From Fischerella thermalis PCC 7521 (GTDB lineage: Bacteria; Cyanobacteriota; Cyanobacteriia; Cyanobacteriales; Nostocaceae), in assembly GCF_000317225.1 (NCBI RefSeq), contig NZ_AJLL01000100.1:56101-120100 (forward strand): DNA of 64,000 nucleotides. The letters run 5' to 3'. The first letter of the stretch is position 1. Each line of letters begins with the position of its first letter. This document shows, piece by piece, positions 1 to 9,506 of this stretch. The translations under genes and the position numbers were made by a program. Below the pieces are notes generated by a model. The model saw only the letters and a list, made by a program, of their open reading frames with translations, did not search any database and was not told where the DNA came from.

Positions 1-288
1 ATTGAATTACTTGTTTTGAGCGCTTGTCAAACTGCTTTAGGAGATAAACGAGCGACTTTAGGACTTGCTGGGATCGCAGTCCGAGCAGGCGCACGTAGCA
101 CCCTAGCAACTTTGTGGTCTGTTGACGATGAGTCAACAGCTGTGCTGATGAGTAAATTTTATGATGAGTTAGAAAATCCTACGCTTACTAAAGCTGATGC
201 TCTTCGTCGCGCTCAGATCTCTCTATTAGAGAGTGACGAAATTCCCTATCTGTGGGCGCCATATGTTTTGGTGGGGAATTGGTTGTAG
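1..288 (+). CDS. CHAT domain protein, C-terminal end only
   Basis: This is the last 95 codons of a gene that begins before the window; the frame is open from base 1. The peptide has the LSACQT motif, which in CHAT (caspase HetF-associated with TPRs) domains holds the catalytic cysteine, followed by GLAGIAVRAGARS and LATLWSVDD and ending in LWAPYVLVGNW, the usual CHAT terminus. The catalytic histidine would lie upstream, outside the window. CHAT proteins are caspase-like peptidases, usually fused to TPR repeats. The next gene on the same strand also ends in TPRs, but a 217-bp repeat-rich gap separates them, so a functional link is only a guess. Confidence 0.88.
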   Translation: MELLVLSACQTALGDKRATLGLAGIAVRAGARSTLATLWSVDDESTAVLMSKFYDELENPTLTKADALRRAQISLLESDEIPYLWAPYVLVGNWL

Positions 289-301
289 GGAGTGGGGAGA
301 G

Positions 302-376
302 TAGTAAACTACAACTAACCACTAAAAACTAACAACAACCACCAACCTACAATCACCAACCTACAACCAACAATCC
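302..376. repeat. Heptamer-like STRR array (ACCAACC/TACAACC)
   Basis: Low-complexity intergenic DNA made of loosely repeated 7-bp units such as ACCAACC, TACAACC and AACAACC. It lies between the CHAT gene and the coiled-coil/TPR gene. It belongs to the same class of short tandem heptamers seen elsewhere in the window. Confidence 0.6.
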
Positions 377-505
377 TAAGTTCTATCATGGAGAATAAAT
401 AAGCTCTGTTTGAGATTGCTGTATTCTCGAATCCAGGCTGAAAGGCTGGTAAATTGGAGAAAGGCAAGCAACTTCAGAGCTGACCAAACGGATAAGGACT
501 GCTAT

Positions 506-3307
506 ATGAAAAGCAAGCATCAATTTGTCTACGCATTTCTGTTGCAAGGCGCTGTAGTATTTTTTACTAACTTGCTATCCGTTGGTGATGTTATAGCTCA
601 AGTTACACCATCTCCCGCAGTTACTCAACAGCCTCAACAGCAACAGGTTAGAGAACTAGTCCAAACCGAAGTAGACCGGGCTTTTGGTCGAACACGCAAT
701 TTACTAAACATCTGGGTAGTTATACTGACTGTATTTCCTGTTGCTGTCATTGCTTCTTTTTGGCTGTTGCGGCGGGCTGTGGTACGGGAAATCGTAGATA
801 GAGCTACACAGCAGTTTAAGGAATTAGAGGAATTACAAAATCAACTGATCAGTGTGAGACAAGCTGCTCAAAACAGTATTCAACAAGCCAAAAATATTAC
901 TGCTGACTTAGAACAAGAAGCAAAAGCGGTACGAGAACAAATCATATCTGTAATTCCGTCGGAAATATCACAGTCAAAATTACAAGCATTAACAGAATTA
1001 GAAAGACAAATTGATGCATCCAAACAGGAATTAAAAAATTTAGAAACAGAATTTGGTTCTCGTTTGTCTGAATTAGAAATAGACGCTCAACATCAGAAAA
1101 ATATCACGCTTGATACTTTAGGTAAATTAAAATCAGAGTTAATATCAGAAATTTCTGAATTGCAGCACGAGTATCAAAAACAAAGAGAACAAACTTTTGC
1201 TGATTTACAATCATCGCGACAAGAATTTACTTCTCAGATAACTGCTTGGCAGTCAGAAGTCAAGCAAAAAAATGAACAGATTTGCGAAAATTTACATCAA
1301 ACACAGTTAGAATTTACGGCTCAATTATCTGACATTCAAACAGAAACTCAACAGCAGAAAGAACAAGCTTTTCTGCTATTAGAAAAATCAATTACAGAGT
1401 TGACAACCAAACTGACTGAAATCCAGTCTAATGCTCAGCAACAAAAGCAGCAAATTCAAGAAAATATGGAAAGTTTACAAACAGAATTTGCTGCTAAATT
1501 AACAGAATATCAATTAGCTAATCAACAGAATCAGGAACATACGACTGCCGATTTAGAAAAATCACGACAAGAATTCACATCTCAATTAGCAAAATGGCAA
1601 TCGGAACTTGAGCAGCAACAGCAGCAAGTATTGGCTACCGTAACTAATTGGCAATCGGAATTCGCCACACAGCTTGCTAATTTAAATCTCATCACTCAGC
1701 AGCAAAAAGAACAAGCCTTGGCAAATTTAGAAGCTTCCAAGCAAGAATTAATATCGCAATTTGCCTCTCATCTGGCTGGTTCGGAGTTGGAAGTACAGCA
1801 ACAAAAGCAACAAATTCTGGCAAATTTGCAAGCATTACAGTCAGAATTTACCTCACAATTGTCAGAATTCCAAACAGGAACGCAACAACGCCAAGAACAA
1901 GCTTTAGTTCAATTAGACAAATCAATATCTGAATTAACATCTCAACTGAAGAATGTACAATCAGAAACTGAGGAACAAAAGCAACAAGTCCTGAAAAGGT
2001 TGGAGAAATCACAAGCAGATTTTACAGCCCAACTGACGCTATGGCAAGTCGGAACTCAACAACAAAAAGAACAAGCTTTAGCAGAACTAAATAAAACAGT
2101 ATCTGAGATTAAATTTCAACTTAGTGATGTGCAAACAGAAGCTGTACAGCAGAAACAGCGTATTACTAAAAGGTTGGAGAAATTACAAACTGAAATTGCT
2201 TCGCAAATATCTAAGCTGTTGGCAGATGTGAAACGTAGTAAGGAATTAGTAATTGAAAATCTAGAAAAATCAGGTTCAGAATTTGCGTCTCAGTATTTAG
2301 AATTACAGTCAAATGCACAATCACAAAAGTTGGAAATTATCGCAAAGCTAGAAAAAATCAAGTCAGATTTTATCTCGCAACTTGCCCAGATACAAACAGA
2401 AGCGCAACAACAAAAAGCAGAAACTCTCAAACAACTTGCAGAAATTACACCTCCAGCTAATTTGGAAGTAGTAGCAGCAGAAGTTCAGGAAATATTCAAG
2501 CCAGAACCGCAACAAACACAAGACTCAGAAACTGGTGAACAAGAAAATATATTGACTGCTGATGATTACCTCAAACAGGGAGATGTGCTGCTTGCAGAAA
2601 AACGTTATGAAGATGCGATCGCTCTCTATAAAAAAGCAATAAAACTTAACCCAGACGAACCAGTAATCTGGTTAAAGCGGGGAATTGCCTTAGCAAGATT
2701 AAAACAATACCAAGATGCGATCGCCTGTTACGATCAAGCCTTACAAATCAACCCTGAATATCATCAAGCTTGGTGTGACAAAGGCGTAGCACTGGGATTC
2801 CTACAGCGACAAAAAGAAGCTTTTCAATGTTTTGACAAAGCCGTCAAAATCAAACCAGACGATGCTGTAGCTTGGTTAAACCGGGGACTAGCCTTAGAAG
2901 AATTGGAAGAATACGAAGAAGCGATCGCATCTTTTGATACAGCACTCCAATTAAACCCCGACTCTTACAAAGCTTGGAATAACCGGGGTTACGCCCTCGT
3001 GATGCTTGGTGATGACGATGAAGCAATTCAAAGCTTTGATCAGGCGTTGAAAATTAAACCAGATTACGCCAACGCCTATTACAACAAAGCCGCCTGTTAT
3101 GCTTTACAACCCCAGCTAGAATTAGCCCTAGAAAATCTCCAACAAGCAATAAATCTCAATCCCAGGTATAGACAACAAGCAGAAACCGATATAGATTTTG
3201 AGTTAATTGCCAAAGACAAGCGCTTTCGGCAGTTGATTGTAGATAATAAAGGCAGATGGCAGATGGCAGATGGCAGAAGGAACCCTGTAAGTAAATCTGA
3301 AATTTAA
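506..3307 (+). CDS. Membrane-anchored long coiled-coil protein with C-terminal TPR repeats
   Basis: A 933-residue protein of unknown function. I start at ATG 506 because the sequence that follows (MKSKHQFVYAFLL) reads as a signal peptide; an in-frame TTG at 410 would add 32 unlikely residues. After the leader come a Gln-rich linker and a membrane segment (LLNIWVVILTVFPVAVIASF, about residues 66-85). A coiled coil fills residues 90-640; from residue 195 to 633 it consists of 15 copies of a 29-residue unit (pattern QQQKEQALxxLEKSxxEFxSQL; one copy has 33 residues). Six TPR units follow from about residue 690. The last 18 residues (GRWQMADGRRNPVSKSEI) are encoded by a GGCAGAT-type heptamer repeat, so the native stop was probably replaced. 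A structural or scaffold role at the membrane is inferred. Confidence 0.85.
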   Translation: MKSKHQFVYAFLLQGAVVFFTNLLSVGDVIAQVTPSPAVTQQPQQQQVRELVQTEVDRAFGRTRNLLNIWVVILTVFPVAVIASFWLLRRAVVREIVDRATQQFKELEELQNQLISVRQAAQNSIQQAKNITADLEQEAKAVREQIISVIPSEISQSKLQALTELERQIDASKQELKNLETEFGSRLSELEIDAQHQKNITLDTLGKLKSELISEISELQHEYQKQREQTFADLQSSRQEFTSQITAWQSEVKQKNEQICENLHQTQLEFTAQLSDIQTETQQQKEQAFLLLEKSITELTTKLTEIQSNAQQQKQQIQENMESLQTEFAAKLTEYQLANQQNQEHTTADLEKSRQEFTSQLAKWQSELEQQQQQVLATVTNWQSEFATQLANLNLITQQQKEQALANLEASKQELISQFASHLAGSELEVQQQKQQILANLQALQSEFTSQLSEFQTGTQQRQEQALVQLDKSISELTSQLKNVQSETEEQKQQVLKRLEKSQADFTAQLTLWQVGTQQQKEQALAELNKTVSEIKFQLSDVQTEAVQQKQRITKRLEKLQTEIASQISKLLADVKRSKELVIENLEKSGSEFASQYLELQSNAQSQKLEIIAKLEKIKSDFISQLAQIQTEAQQQKAETLKQLAEITPPANLEVVAAEVQEIFKPEPQQTQDSETGEQENILTADDYLKQGDVLLAEKRYEDAIALYKKAIKLNPDEPVIWLKRGIALARLKQYQDAIACYDQALQINPEYHQAWCDKGVALGFLQRQKEAFQCFDKAVKIKPDDAVAWLNRGLALEELEEYEEAIASFDTALQLNPDSYKAWNNRGYALVMLGDDDEAIQSFDQALKIKPDYANAYYNKAACYALQPQLELALENLQQAINLNPRYRQQAETDIDFELIAKDKRFRQLIVDNKGRWQMADGRRNPVSKSEI

Positions 3308-3358
3308 CTTATATTACAGGGTAGCTTGAATCCAAAATTTAAAATCTCAGCTATTCTT

Positions 3359-4342
3359 ATGCCCATATCAACTATTGACACTCAAGACAAAGCAGCCATC
3401 CAAGCAGCCCAAACTACAGTTGCAATATGCGATCGCTCACATTGGGGACGAATTAAAGTTACTGATGGCGATCGTCTGCGCTTTTTGCATAATCAAAGCA
3501 CCAACGATTTTCAAAAACTGCAACCAGGACAAGGCTGTGATACGGTTTTTGTGACATCCACCGCCCGCACTATTGACTTAGCAACAGCCTATGTCATGGA
3601 GGATGCTGTACTGCTTTTGGTTTCGCCTAACCGTCGGGAATATCTGTTGCAATGGTTAGACCGTTATATCTTTTTTGCTGACAAAGTACAACTAACTGAT
3701 GTCACTGATGAAACTGCTACTTTGAGTCTCATCGGGCCAGACAGTGATACCATTGTGGAAAAGTTGGGCGCTGGTGCCATTATTGGTCAACCCTACGGCA
3801 ATCACCAAATATTTGATGGTATACATGTAGCCGTTGGTAGTGGTCTTGCTTCTCCCGGATACAACCTAATTTTGCCAGTTTCCATCAAAGAAACCGTCTG
3901 GAATAAAATAGTGGAGTTAGGCGCAGTACCCATGAGCGATCGCGCTTGGGAAATGTTACGAATTACCCAAGGTCGCCCGGTTCCAGATCAAGAACTGACT
4001 GATGATTACAATCCTTTGGAAGTGGGCTTGTGGCAAACCGTTTCCTTTAACAAAGGTTGTTATATTGGTCAAGAAACTATTGCCCGTTTAAATACTTATA
4101 AAGGTGTAAAACAACATCTCTGGGGTATAAATCTGAGTGCTGCTGCACAACCAGGAACAACCATTACAATAGGGGATGAAAAAGTCGGTAAATTAACCAG
4201 TTGTATTGAAACTGTAGATGGATATCGTGGTTTAGGCTACATCCGTACTAAAGCTGGTGGTGCAGGTTTACAAGTCAAAGTCGGGGAAGTTACAGGCGAA
4301 ATTGTACAAATTCCTTTTGTTTCTCACGAATACCCAGAGTAA
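3359..4342 (+). CDS. ygfZ: YgfZ/GcvT-family folate-binding protein
   Basis: A 327-residue protein of the aminomethyltransferase-like YgfZ family. The diagnostic K-G-C-Y-x-G-Q-E motif is present as NKGCYIGQETIARL at about residues 227-240. YgfZ proteins bind tetrahydrofolate and help Fe-S enzyme maturation and repair, including MiaB-type enzymes; they are not glycine-cleavage enzymes. I use ATG 3359 (MPISTIDTQDKAAIQ); a TTG at 3326 gives an 11-residue extension (MNPKFKISAIL) without family support. It lies 51 bp after the coiled-coil gene on the same strand. Confidence 0.85.
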   Translation: MPISTIDTQDKAAIQAAQTTVAICDRSHWGRIKVTDGDRLRFLHNQSTNDFQKLQPGQGCDTVFVTSTARTIDLATAYVMEDAVLLLVSPNRREYLLQWLDRYIFFADKVQLTDVTDETATLSLIGPDSDTIVEKLGAGAIIGQPYGNHQIFDGIHVAVGSGLASPGYNLILPVSIKETVWNKIVELGAVPMSDRAWEMLRITQGRPVPDQELTDDYNPLEVGLWQTVSFNKGCYIGQETIARLNTYKGVKQHLWGINLSAAAQPGTTITIGDEKVGKLTSCIETVDGYRGLGYIRTKAGGAGLQVKVGEVTGEIVQIPFVSHEYPE

Positions 4343-4387
4343 GTTAGTGGAAATCAATATAACGGAAGTGACAAAAGACAACACGCC

Positions 4388-4461
4388 TATAAGGGCAAAG
4401 CATTTATATACATATCTTGACATCAAAACTGAATCTACTAGTACAAATGCTTTGTCCCTAC
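4388..4461. repeat. Inverted repeat of the GGGACAAAGCATTTG type
   Basis: Two arms, AAGGGCAAAGCATTTATA near 4391 and TACAAATGCTTTGTCCCT near 4442, are imperfect inverted repeats separated by about 33 bp. The element sits just after ygfZ and could fold into a long hairpin in RNA. It resembles a small non-coding dispersed element; no second full copy was seen in this window. Confidence 0.55.
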
Positions 4462-4548
4462 CCAATGACGAATCACTTTTGACAAATGACGACCCCTACT
4501 AGTTGGCTTTATTTGTATCGGCTTAACTTAGTCAAGGAGACAAATACA

Positions 4549-5031
4549 ATGGAATTCAAATCAGTGGTAATGGAAATTCCTGAGGGAAGTAATATTATCA
4601 TTGGGCAAACACACTTTATTAAAACAGTCGAAGATTTGTATGAAATTATGGTGGGAACTTCACCTCAGGTGAAATTTGGTCTTGCTTTTTGCGAAGCATC
4701 GGGAGTTTGTTTGATTCGAGTGGCTGGTAATGATCGCAATCTTGAAGAAGTAGCAACAAAAAATGCCCAAAATTTAGCAGCTGGTCACAGCTTTGTTATT
4801 CTCTTAAAAGAAGCCTACCCCATTAACTTTTTGAATGCCATCAAACAGTGTCCAGAGGTGTGCAATATTTACTGCGCCACAGCAAATCCAGTGCAGGTGA
4901 TTGTTGCTGAAACAGAACAAGGGCGTGGCATTATGGGGGTGATAGATGGATTTTCACCCAAGGGTGTGGAAAGTGCTGAGGATGTGAAGGCACGCAAGGA
5001 ACTATTGCGGAAGTTTGGTTATAAACTGTGA
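4549..5031 (+). CDS. Adenosine-specific kinase (PF04008/DUF355 family)
   Basis: A 160-residue protein matching the archaeal/cyanobacterial adenosine-specific kinase family. Typical segments are [18 protein letters not shown] near the start, [11 protein letters not shown] in the middle, [17 protein letters not shown] and [17 protein letters not shown] near the end. Start ATG 4549 has a good ribosome site (AAGGAG seven bases upstream); an upstream in-frame ATG at 4486 would add 21 residues without such a site. The family label rests on structural work on an archaeal homologue; the role in cyanobacteria is unclear. The stop is followed by a dispersed repeat starting TGATATCATGTC. Confidence 0.82.
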   Translation: MEFKSVVMEIPEGSNIIIGQTHFIKTVEDLYEIMVGTSPQVKFGLAFCEASGVCLIRVAGNDRNLEEVATKNAQNLAAGHSFVILLKEAYPINFLNAIKQCPEVCNIYCATANPVQVIVAETEQGRGIMGVIDGFSPKGVESAEDVKARKELLRKFGYKL

Positions 5032-5196
5032 TATCATGTCTGCTTGAACACTTGTATTATTTGTTGGGGTCGGTAATAGGTAATGGGTTATTGGTGTAAC
5101 ACTCTGCACTCCTTTGCGTAAATCTCTGCGCGACTGTGCGTTTCCAAATAAACCTTTGCGCCTACCCTACGAAAACACCTTACAGCGTAGTTATGA

Positions 5197-7871
5197 CTAT
5201 TCCACAACCTCATTGACTGGGAACCGATCAATCAACTGAATAGCACGTAAAGCATTACGCCGCAAAGATTCTGACATATAAGGTACGTGGGGAATTTGCG
5301 ATAATAAATCCAGCGTCCGCCTTAAAATTCGCACAACATCACCTTCATCTAAAGTGGTATTGTCACACAGTTCAACCCAATCCATCCCTAATGCCCATTG
5401 TTCAACTAAGGCGATTAACTCAAATTCCAACCAGATGGGTAAAGCGACGTTATATCGGCGTTGTAGTTGGAACATCTTACGGCGAATTCCGCGTAATTTC
5501 GCTAAGGCTTCTGCAACTTGATCACTGAGATCAAAGCGCACTTTACTATCCGGACGTGGGGTTTCTGTCACTAAAGCAGCAGCAGCTGCTGCTAAACAGT
5601 GGGGATCAAGGTTATCTAGCTCTCCACTAGCCAGGGCTAAACCAAGCCACAATTCATTTTCACCCCGAATTGCTGCTGCAATTTGTCCTAATTGTGTAGG
5701 TAATAAGTTATCTAAACATTCAAAGTATTGCAAAATTTCAATCAGGTTAAGAAACTCTTCCCAATGCCGTTGGGATTGTTGCTCTACCTGTGCTTGCAAC
5801 TCTTGAATTTCTGCTTCTAGTTCGGCGGCGCGTAGCTTACGTTTGAAAATAGTACCAACATTGCCAGTTTGATGCAGTGGGTGAGCTTCTATTTGCTCCC
5901 GCAAGGCTGCAACCACCCGGAGTTGTTCTGCTACTTCGGGTGGCATATGTAGAGACTCCTCCGGTTCGGGAATTTGGCTGGCAATGGCCATACTTTCTTC
6001 ATCCCCACGACAGGACTGTCCCGGTTTTAAAGACATCTGTGCAGGTGGTAGCAAGTCAGGGGGTACATCAATTCGTGGTAATTCTGCATATAAATTCACC
6101 ACATCTGCTGTAGTTGCCACATACCAACGGTTATCTCTGCCTAAACAAACTAAATAAGGTGTTTGGCTAGCACCTTGGGTTTTGCCTATTAACACTGCGG
6201 TTATTGGTAGAGACATTGTTAAGTATTTACCCTTCAGGCAAAGTAATGTCCCTGACACAGCAAAACTGAGCATCATTGTTAATTCGTCTTGTTGCCCTTC
6301 ATCTGCTTGCTCTTGCAGTGTGTTTAATAGCTTTTGTTCTACTTTCAGGCGTTGTCGCAGTTTTTCATAACTAGCTATTTCGCTTTCTTCCACCGTGGCA
6401 ATTTGCGTTTTTATTTGCTCTAATTCTGCTTGCAACTGAGCAATATATTGTTGCCTTGGTTGGAGATGCACATTTGCTAAATATTGACCAAAGCTGCGCT
6501 CAATGAGTTCTCTGGCTTCATCAAGAGTATGGATTTGCAGCAAGTTCAGTACCATGCCATAACTGGGCGTAAAATGGCTAACCAACGGGTCTGGTTTTTT
6601 GATTGCCAAAGCTGCTGCGTGTTCTGCTCCCTCAAAGGGAGTTTGTAATGTCACCACATGACCAACTTTATCCATCCCTCGACGTCCAGCCCTTCCTGCC
6701 ATTTGCAGAAACTCAGAAGCTGTCAACATCCGGTGTCCGGTGTCGGTGCGTTTGGATATGGTAGAAATAACTGTTGTCCGAGCAGGCATGTTAATTCCTG
6801 CTGCCAGTGTTTCTGTAGCAAATACTACTTTAATTAGTCCTTGCTGAAATAGTTCTTCTACTAGTACTTTCCAGGCGGGTAAAATCCCGGCGTGGTGGGC
6901 GGCGATACCTCTGTAAAGGGGAGCAATGTGGCCAGAACGCCCCGCCTCTGGGTTACGGGTTAAAAATTCGTCAATCTGTCGCCGTAACTGCTGCGCCTCT
7001 TGCTCGTTCACCAGCCATATATCACCGACTTCTGCCACTGCTTTATCGCAGCCGCGACGGCTGAAGATAAAGTAGATTGCTGGCAGCATATCTCGTTCCT
7101 GGAGGTGACTGAGAATGAAATTTATACTAGGTGCTTCTGGTCTGCGATTGCCTTTGCCCTTTTCTAGCTCTTTTTTTTGCCTCGCTTGAGCAGACGGGGG
7201 TTAATTTGGGTTTTATCGTCATTCAGTAGTGGAAATACCCCTTTGAGATTACCAAAGTGAAATTCCAAAGGAACAGGACGAAAATCGGAGTAGATGAGAT
7301 CAGTCGGACCGTGGACTTGATTGAGCCAGTCGGTAAGTTGTTCACTATTGGCAACTGTTGCTGAGAGAGCGATCAGTTGAATTTCGCGTGGGCAATAAAT
7401 AATCGATTCTTCCCAAACTGTTCCCCGTTGGCGATCGTTCATGTAGTGGCACTCATCTAACACCACTGCTTCTACGTCTGTTAAGGAAATACCAACTTGC
7501 CCAATGGGTGTGCCATAGAGCATGTTACGGAAAATTTCTGTAGTCATAACTACAATAGGCGCATCCCGATTGATGGAGGCATCTCCTGTTAACAATCCAA
7601 CTGCATCAAAGCCAAATTTTTCACGAAAGTCACGTAATTTTTGGTTAGAAAGTGCCTTCAGGGGGGTTGTGTAAAATACCCGTTTTCCTCGCGCTAAGGC
7701 ACGATAAATGCCATATTCTCCAACCAAGGTTTTACCTGAACCTGTTGGCGCACAAACCACTACAGAGCGTCCAGCATTTAGAGAGGCGATCGCATCTAGC
7801 TGGAATTTGTCCAGTTCAAAAGGAAATACAGAACTGGGGTCTACTTCTGAAGACAGTGCAGAATAATTCAC
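5197..7871 (-). CDS. DEAD/DEAH-box RNA helicase with DSHCT domain, broken by a one-base frameshift
   Basis: A Ski2/Mtr4-like superfamily 2 helicase, read from GTG 7871 leftwards. The N-terminal part has Walker A APTGSGKT (residues 41-48), the box LDECH (about 138-142) and SAT (170-172). This frame stops at 7164 just after a run of eight A. The rest continues in the -1 frame with RDMLPAIYFIFSRRGCDKAV, the motif VI QMAGRAGRRG and a long C-terminal domain ending in IQLIDRFPVNE (DSHCT). Joining the two frames gives about 891 residues, which fits my recollection of the intact cyanobacterial family. ATG 7089 is the first start codon of the downstream frame, but it lies inside the helicase core. The break could be a sequencing error, a recent mutation, or slippage at A_AAA_AAG. 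Confidence 0.85.
7164..7181 (-). other. A8 slippery site and stop that splits the helicase
   Basis: On the minus strand the codons are GGC AAA AAA AAG AGC TAG. A_AAA_AAG is in the correct phase for a -1 ribosomal slip, after which the next codons GAG CTA GAA restore the helicase frame. Transcriptional slippage adding one A would also restore it. The sequence shows only that the run has eight A; function is inferred. Confidence 0.6.
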
Positions 7872-8001
7872 TCAATCACAATTGCAACCAGACTTTTTAC
7901 TATATTATATGAACCCTTGGCAAGTAGGGAATTAAGGATCGGGGACAAAAAGGACAAGGAAGATAAGGAAGAGAAAATACTTTTCACACCCCTCACACCC
8001 C

Positions 8002-8814
8002 TCACTTCCCCAACTCCTGAGAACGAATAGTAGCAGCTTTAACCGCCTCAATGAGAGCAGAGCGGAATGCTGAGCGCTCTAATTGAGCAACACCAGTAAT
8101 TGTGGTTCCACCGGGACTCGTCACACGATCCTTGAGTTCTGCCGGGTGGAGTTTGGTTTCATGTAATAACTGAGCAGTTCCCAAGACTGTTTGCAAAGCA
8201 ATTTGATAAGCAATAGCTCTGGGTAAACCAGCAGCAACTCCTCCATCTGCAAGTGCTTCTACCATTAACGCTACGTAAGCTGGGCCACTACCAGATAAAC
8301 CAGTTACCGCATCCATCAACGATTCCGGAACTTCTACTACTTCCCCCACTGCTGAAAACAACTGTCGTGCTGTTTCTAGGTGTTTGCTATGGGTGTAAGC
8401 ACCAGGAGCGATCGCAGTCATACCCGCACCTACAGTTGCTGGTGTGTTAGGCATGGCTCGAATGACTGGCAGTTGGGGAAAAGCTGCTTCTAATTTAGAT
8501 AAAGTTACACCTGCCAACACAGAAATTACTAGTGGTGAATGTCCTTGCTCGAGAACATCCGCTAATTCTTGAGCGATCGCACTGAAAACTTGCGGTTTGA
8601 CAGCCAAGCATATCACATCGGTTGTTTGGCTGAAAACCAGACGGTTATCATCTGTCACAGCCACATTGTACTGATGCGCTAAAAATTTTTGGCGTGTGGG
8701 CTGTGGTTCACTAACTATCACTTCTGATGGGTGATAAATCGAGCGAGCAATAAGGCGGGACAATAAAGCTTCTCCCATTACCCCGCCACCAATTAATCCA
8801 AATTTATAAGTCAT
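8002..8814 (-). CDS. proC: Pyrroline-5-carboxylate reductase
   Basis: A 270-residue protein that reduces pyrroline-5-carboxylate to proline with NAD(P)H in the cytoplasm. The N-terminal Rossmann motif is GLIGGGVMGEAL; then come VKPQVF, ISVLAGV, IRAMPNTPATVGAG, TGLSGSGPAYV and the C-terminal signature LKDRVTSPGGTTITG. Length matches the family. It lies 92 bp downstream of sepF on the same strand; the gap holds AGTCATT heptamer repeats. Confidence 0.95.
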   Translation of the reverse strand: MTYKFGLIGGGVMGEALLSRLIARSIYHPSEVIVSEPQPTRQKFLAHQYNVAVTDDNRLVFSQTTDVICLAVKPQVFSAIAQELADVLEQGHSPLVISVLAGVTLSKLEAAFPQLPVIRAMPNTPATVGAGMTAIAPGAYTHSKHLETARQLFSAVGEVVEVPESLMDAVTGLSGSGPAYVALMVEALADGGVAAGLPRAIAYQIALQTVLGTAQLLHETKLHPAELKDRVTSPGGTTITGVAQLERSAFRSALIEAVKAATIRSQELGK

Positions 8815-8845
8815 TAGTCATTAAGTCATTAGTCATTAGTCAATA
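8811..8845. repeat. AGTCATT heptamer array
   Basis: About five near-perfect tandem copies of AGTCATT immediately upstream of the proC start codon, in the spacer between sepF and proC. No clear Shine-Dalgarno sequence remains in front of proC. Confidence 0.7.
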
Positions 8846-8906
8846 ACCAAGAGCGTTAGCTTGAAGACTATGTACTCTTGACTATTGACATGAGACTAAA
8901 TTTAGT

Positions 8907-9506
8907 TTATTGTACCATGCGATTAGGTTCATTGCCCCAGGTTTGATTGCCTGGTGCAGGGCGGGAGTTACGGACTGGTGGTTGAGGTACTTCGTGTAGA
9001 ACTCCGCCTTGAGTGCTGACTTGCACACAACTGGGTGTAAACAAAAAGATGCTTTCGCCAATACGTTCTTGGTGTCCATCCAATGCGTAAGTGCCACCCG
9101 CAACAAAATCAACAGCTCGCTGTGCTTGATCCGGATCCATGATTGTCAAGTTCAATACCACAGACTTTCGTTCTCGTAAAGCTTGAATCGCTTGTGGCAT
9201 TTCTTCAAAAGTACGTGGTTCTAGTACTAAAACTTCTGAAATACCGTTGATAGCACCGGGCATACCAATAACATTATTCATCGTTTTTGCAGAAGCAGTT
9301 GCTACATCTGGATTTGCATTCATTGTAGGCATTGGCTCACGCCAACGTCGATTTGCAGAGGTCGTTTCTTGGGTTACGGGCTGTTGATTTTGTTCCTGAT
9401 ATAGATTCTGATAGCTTTCTGCTTCAGGTTCTTCCTCATAATACTCGTATTCTACTGGCTCGTTTAAACCAACAAAGTCTCTCAGTTTGGAGAAAATATT
9501 GTTCAT
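8907..9506 (-). CDS. sepF: Cell division protein SepF
   Basis: A 199-residue protein (YlmF/Cdv2) that binds FtsZ and the membrane and helps assemble the division ring. The N-terminal amphipathic helix ([14 protein letters not shown]) is followed by an acidic linker and the conserved domain with [39 protein letters not shown] and [23 protein letters not shown] 9506 has an AGGAG ribosome site; an in-frame start at 9566 is less likely. It is part of the pipX-pipY-sepF-proC order. Confidence 0.93.
   Translation of the reverse strand: MNNIFSKLRDFVGLNEPVEYEYYEEEPEAESYQNLYQEQNQQPVTQETTSANRRWREPMPTMNANPDVATASAKTMNNVIGMPGAINGISEVLVLEPRTFEEMPQAIQALRERKSVVLNLTIMDPDQAQRAVDFVAGGTYALDGHQERIGESIFLFTPSCVQVSTQGGVLHEVPQPPVRNSRPAPGNQTWGNEPNRMVQ

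Noticed and set aside
1..3307. CHAT gene and coiled-coil/TPR gene as a defence or cell-death module
   Set aside because: Only the CHAT terminus is in the window, the genes are separated by a repeat-rich gap, and no effector or nuclease is adjacent.
4257..4502. 81-codon frame overlapping the end of ygfZ
   Set aside because: It is a shadow of ygfZ plus an inverted repeat element.
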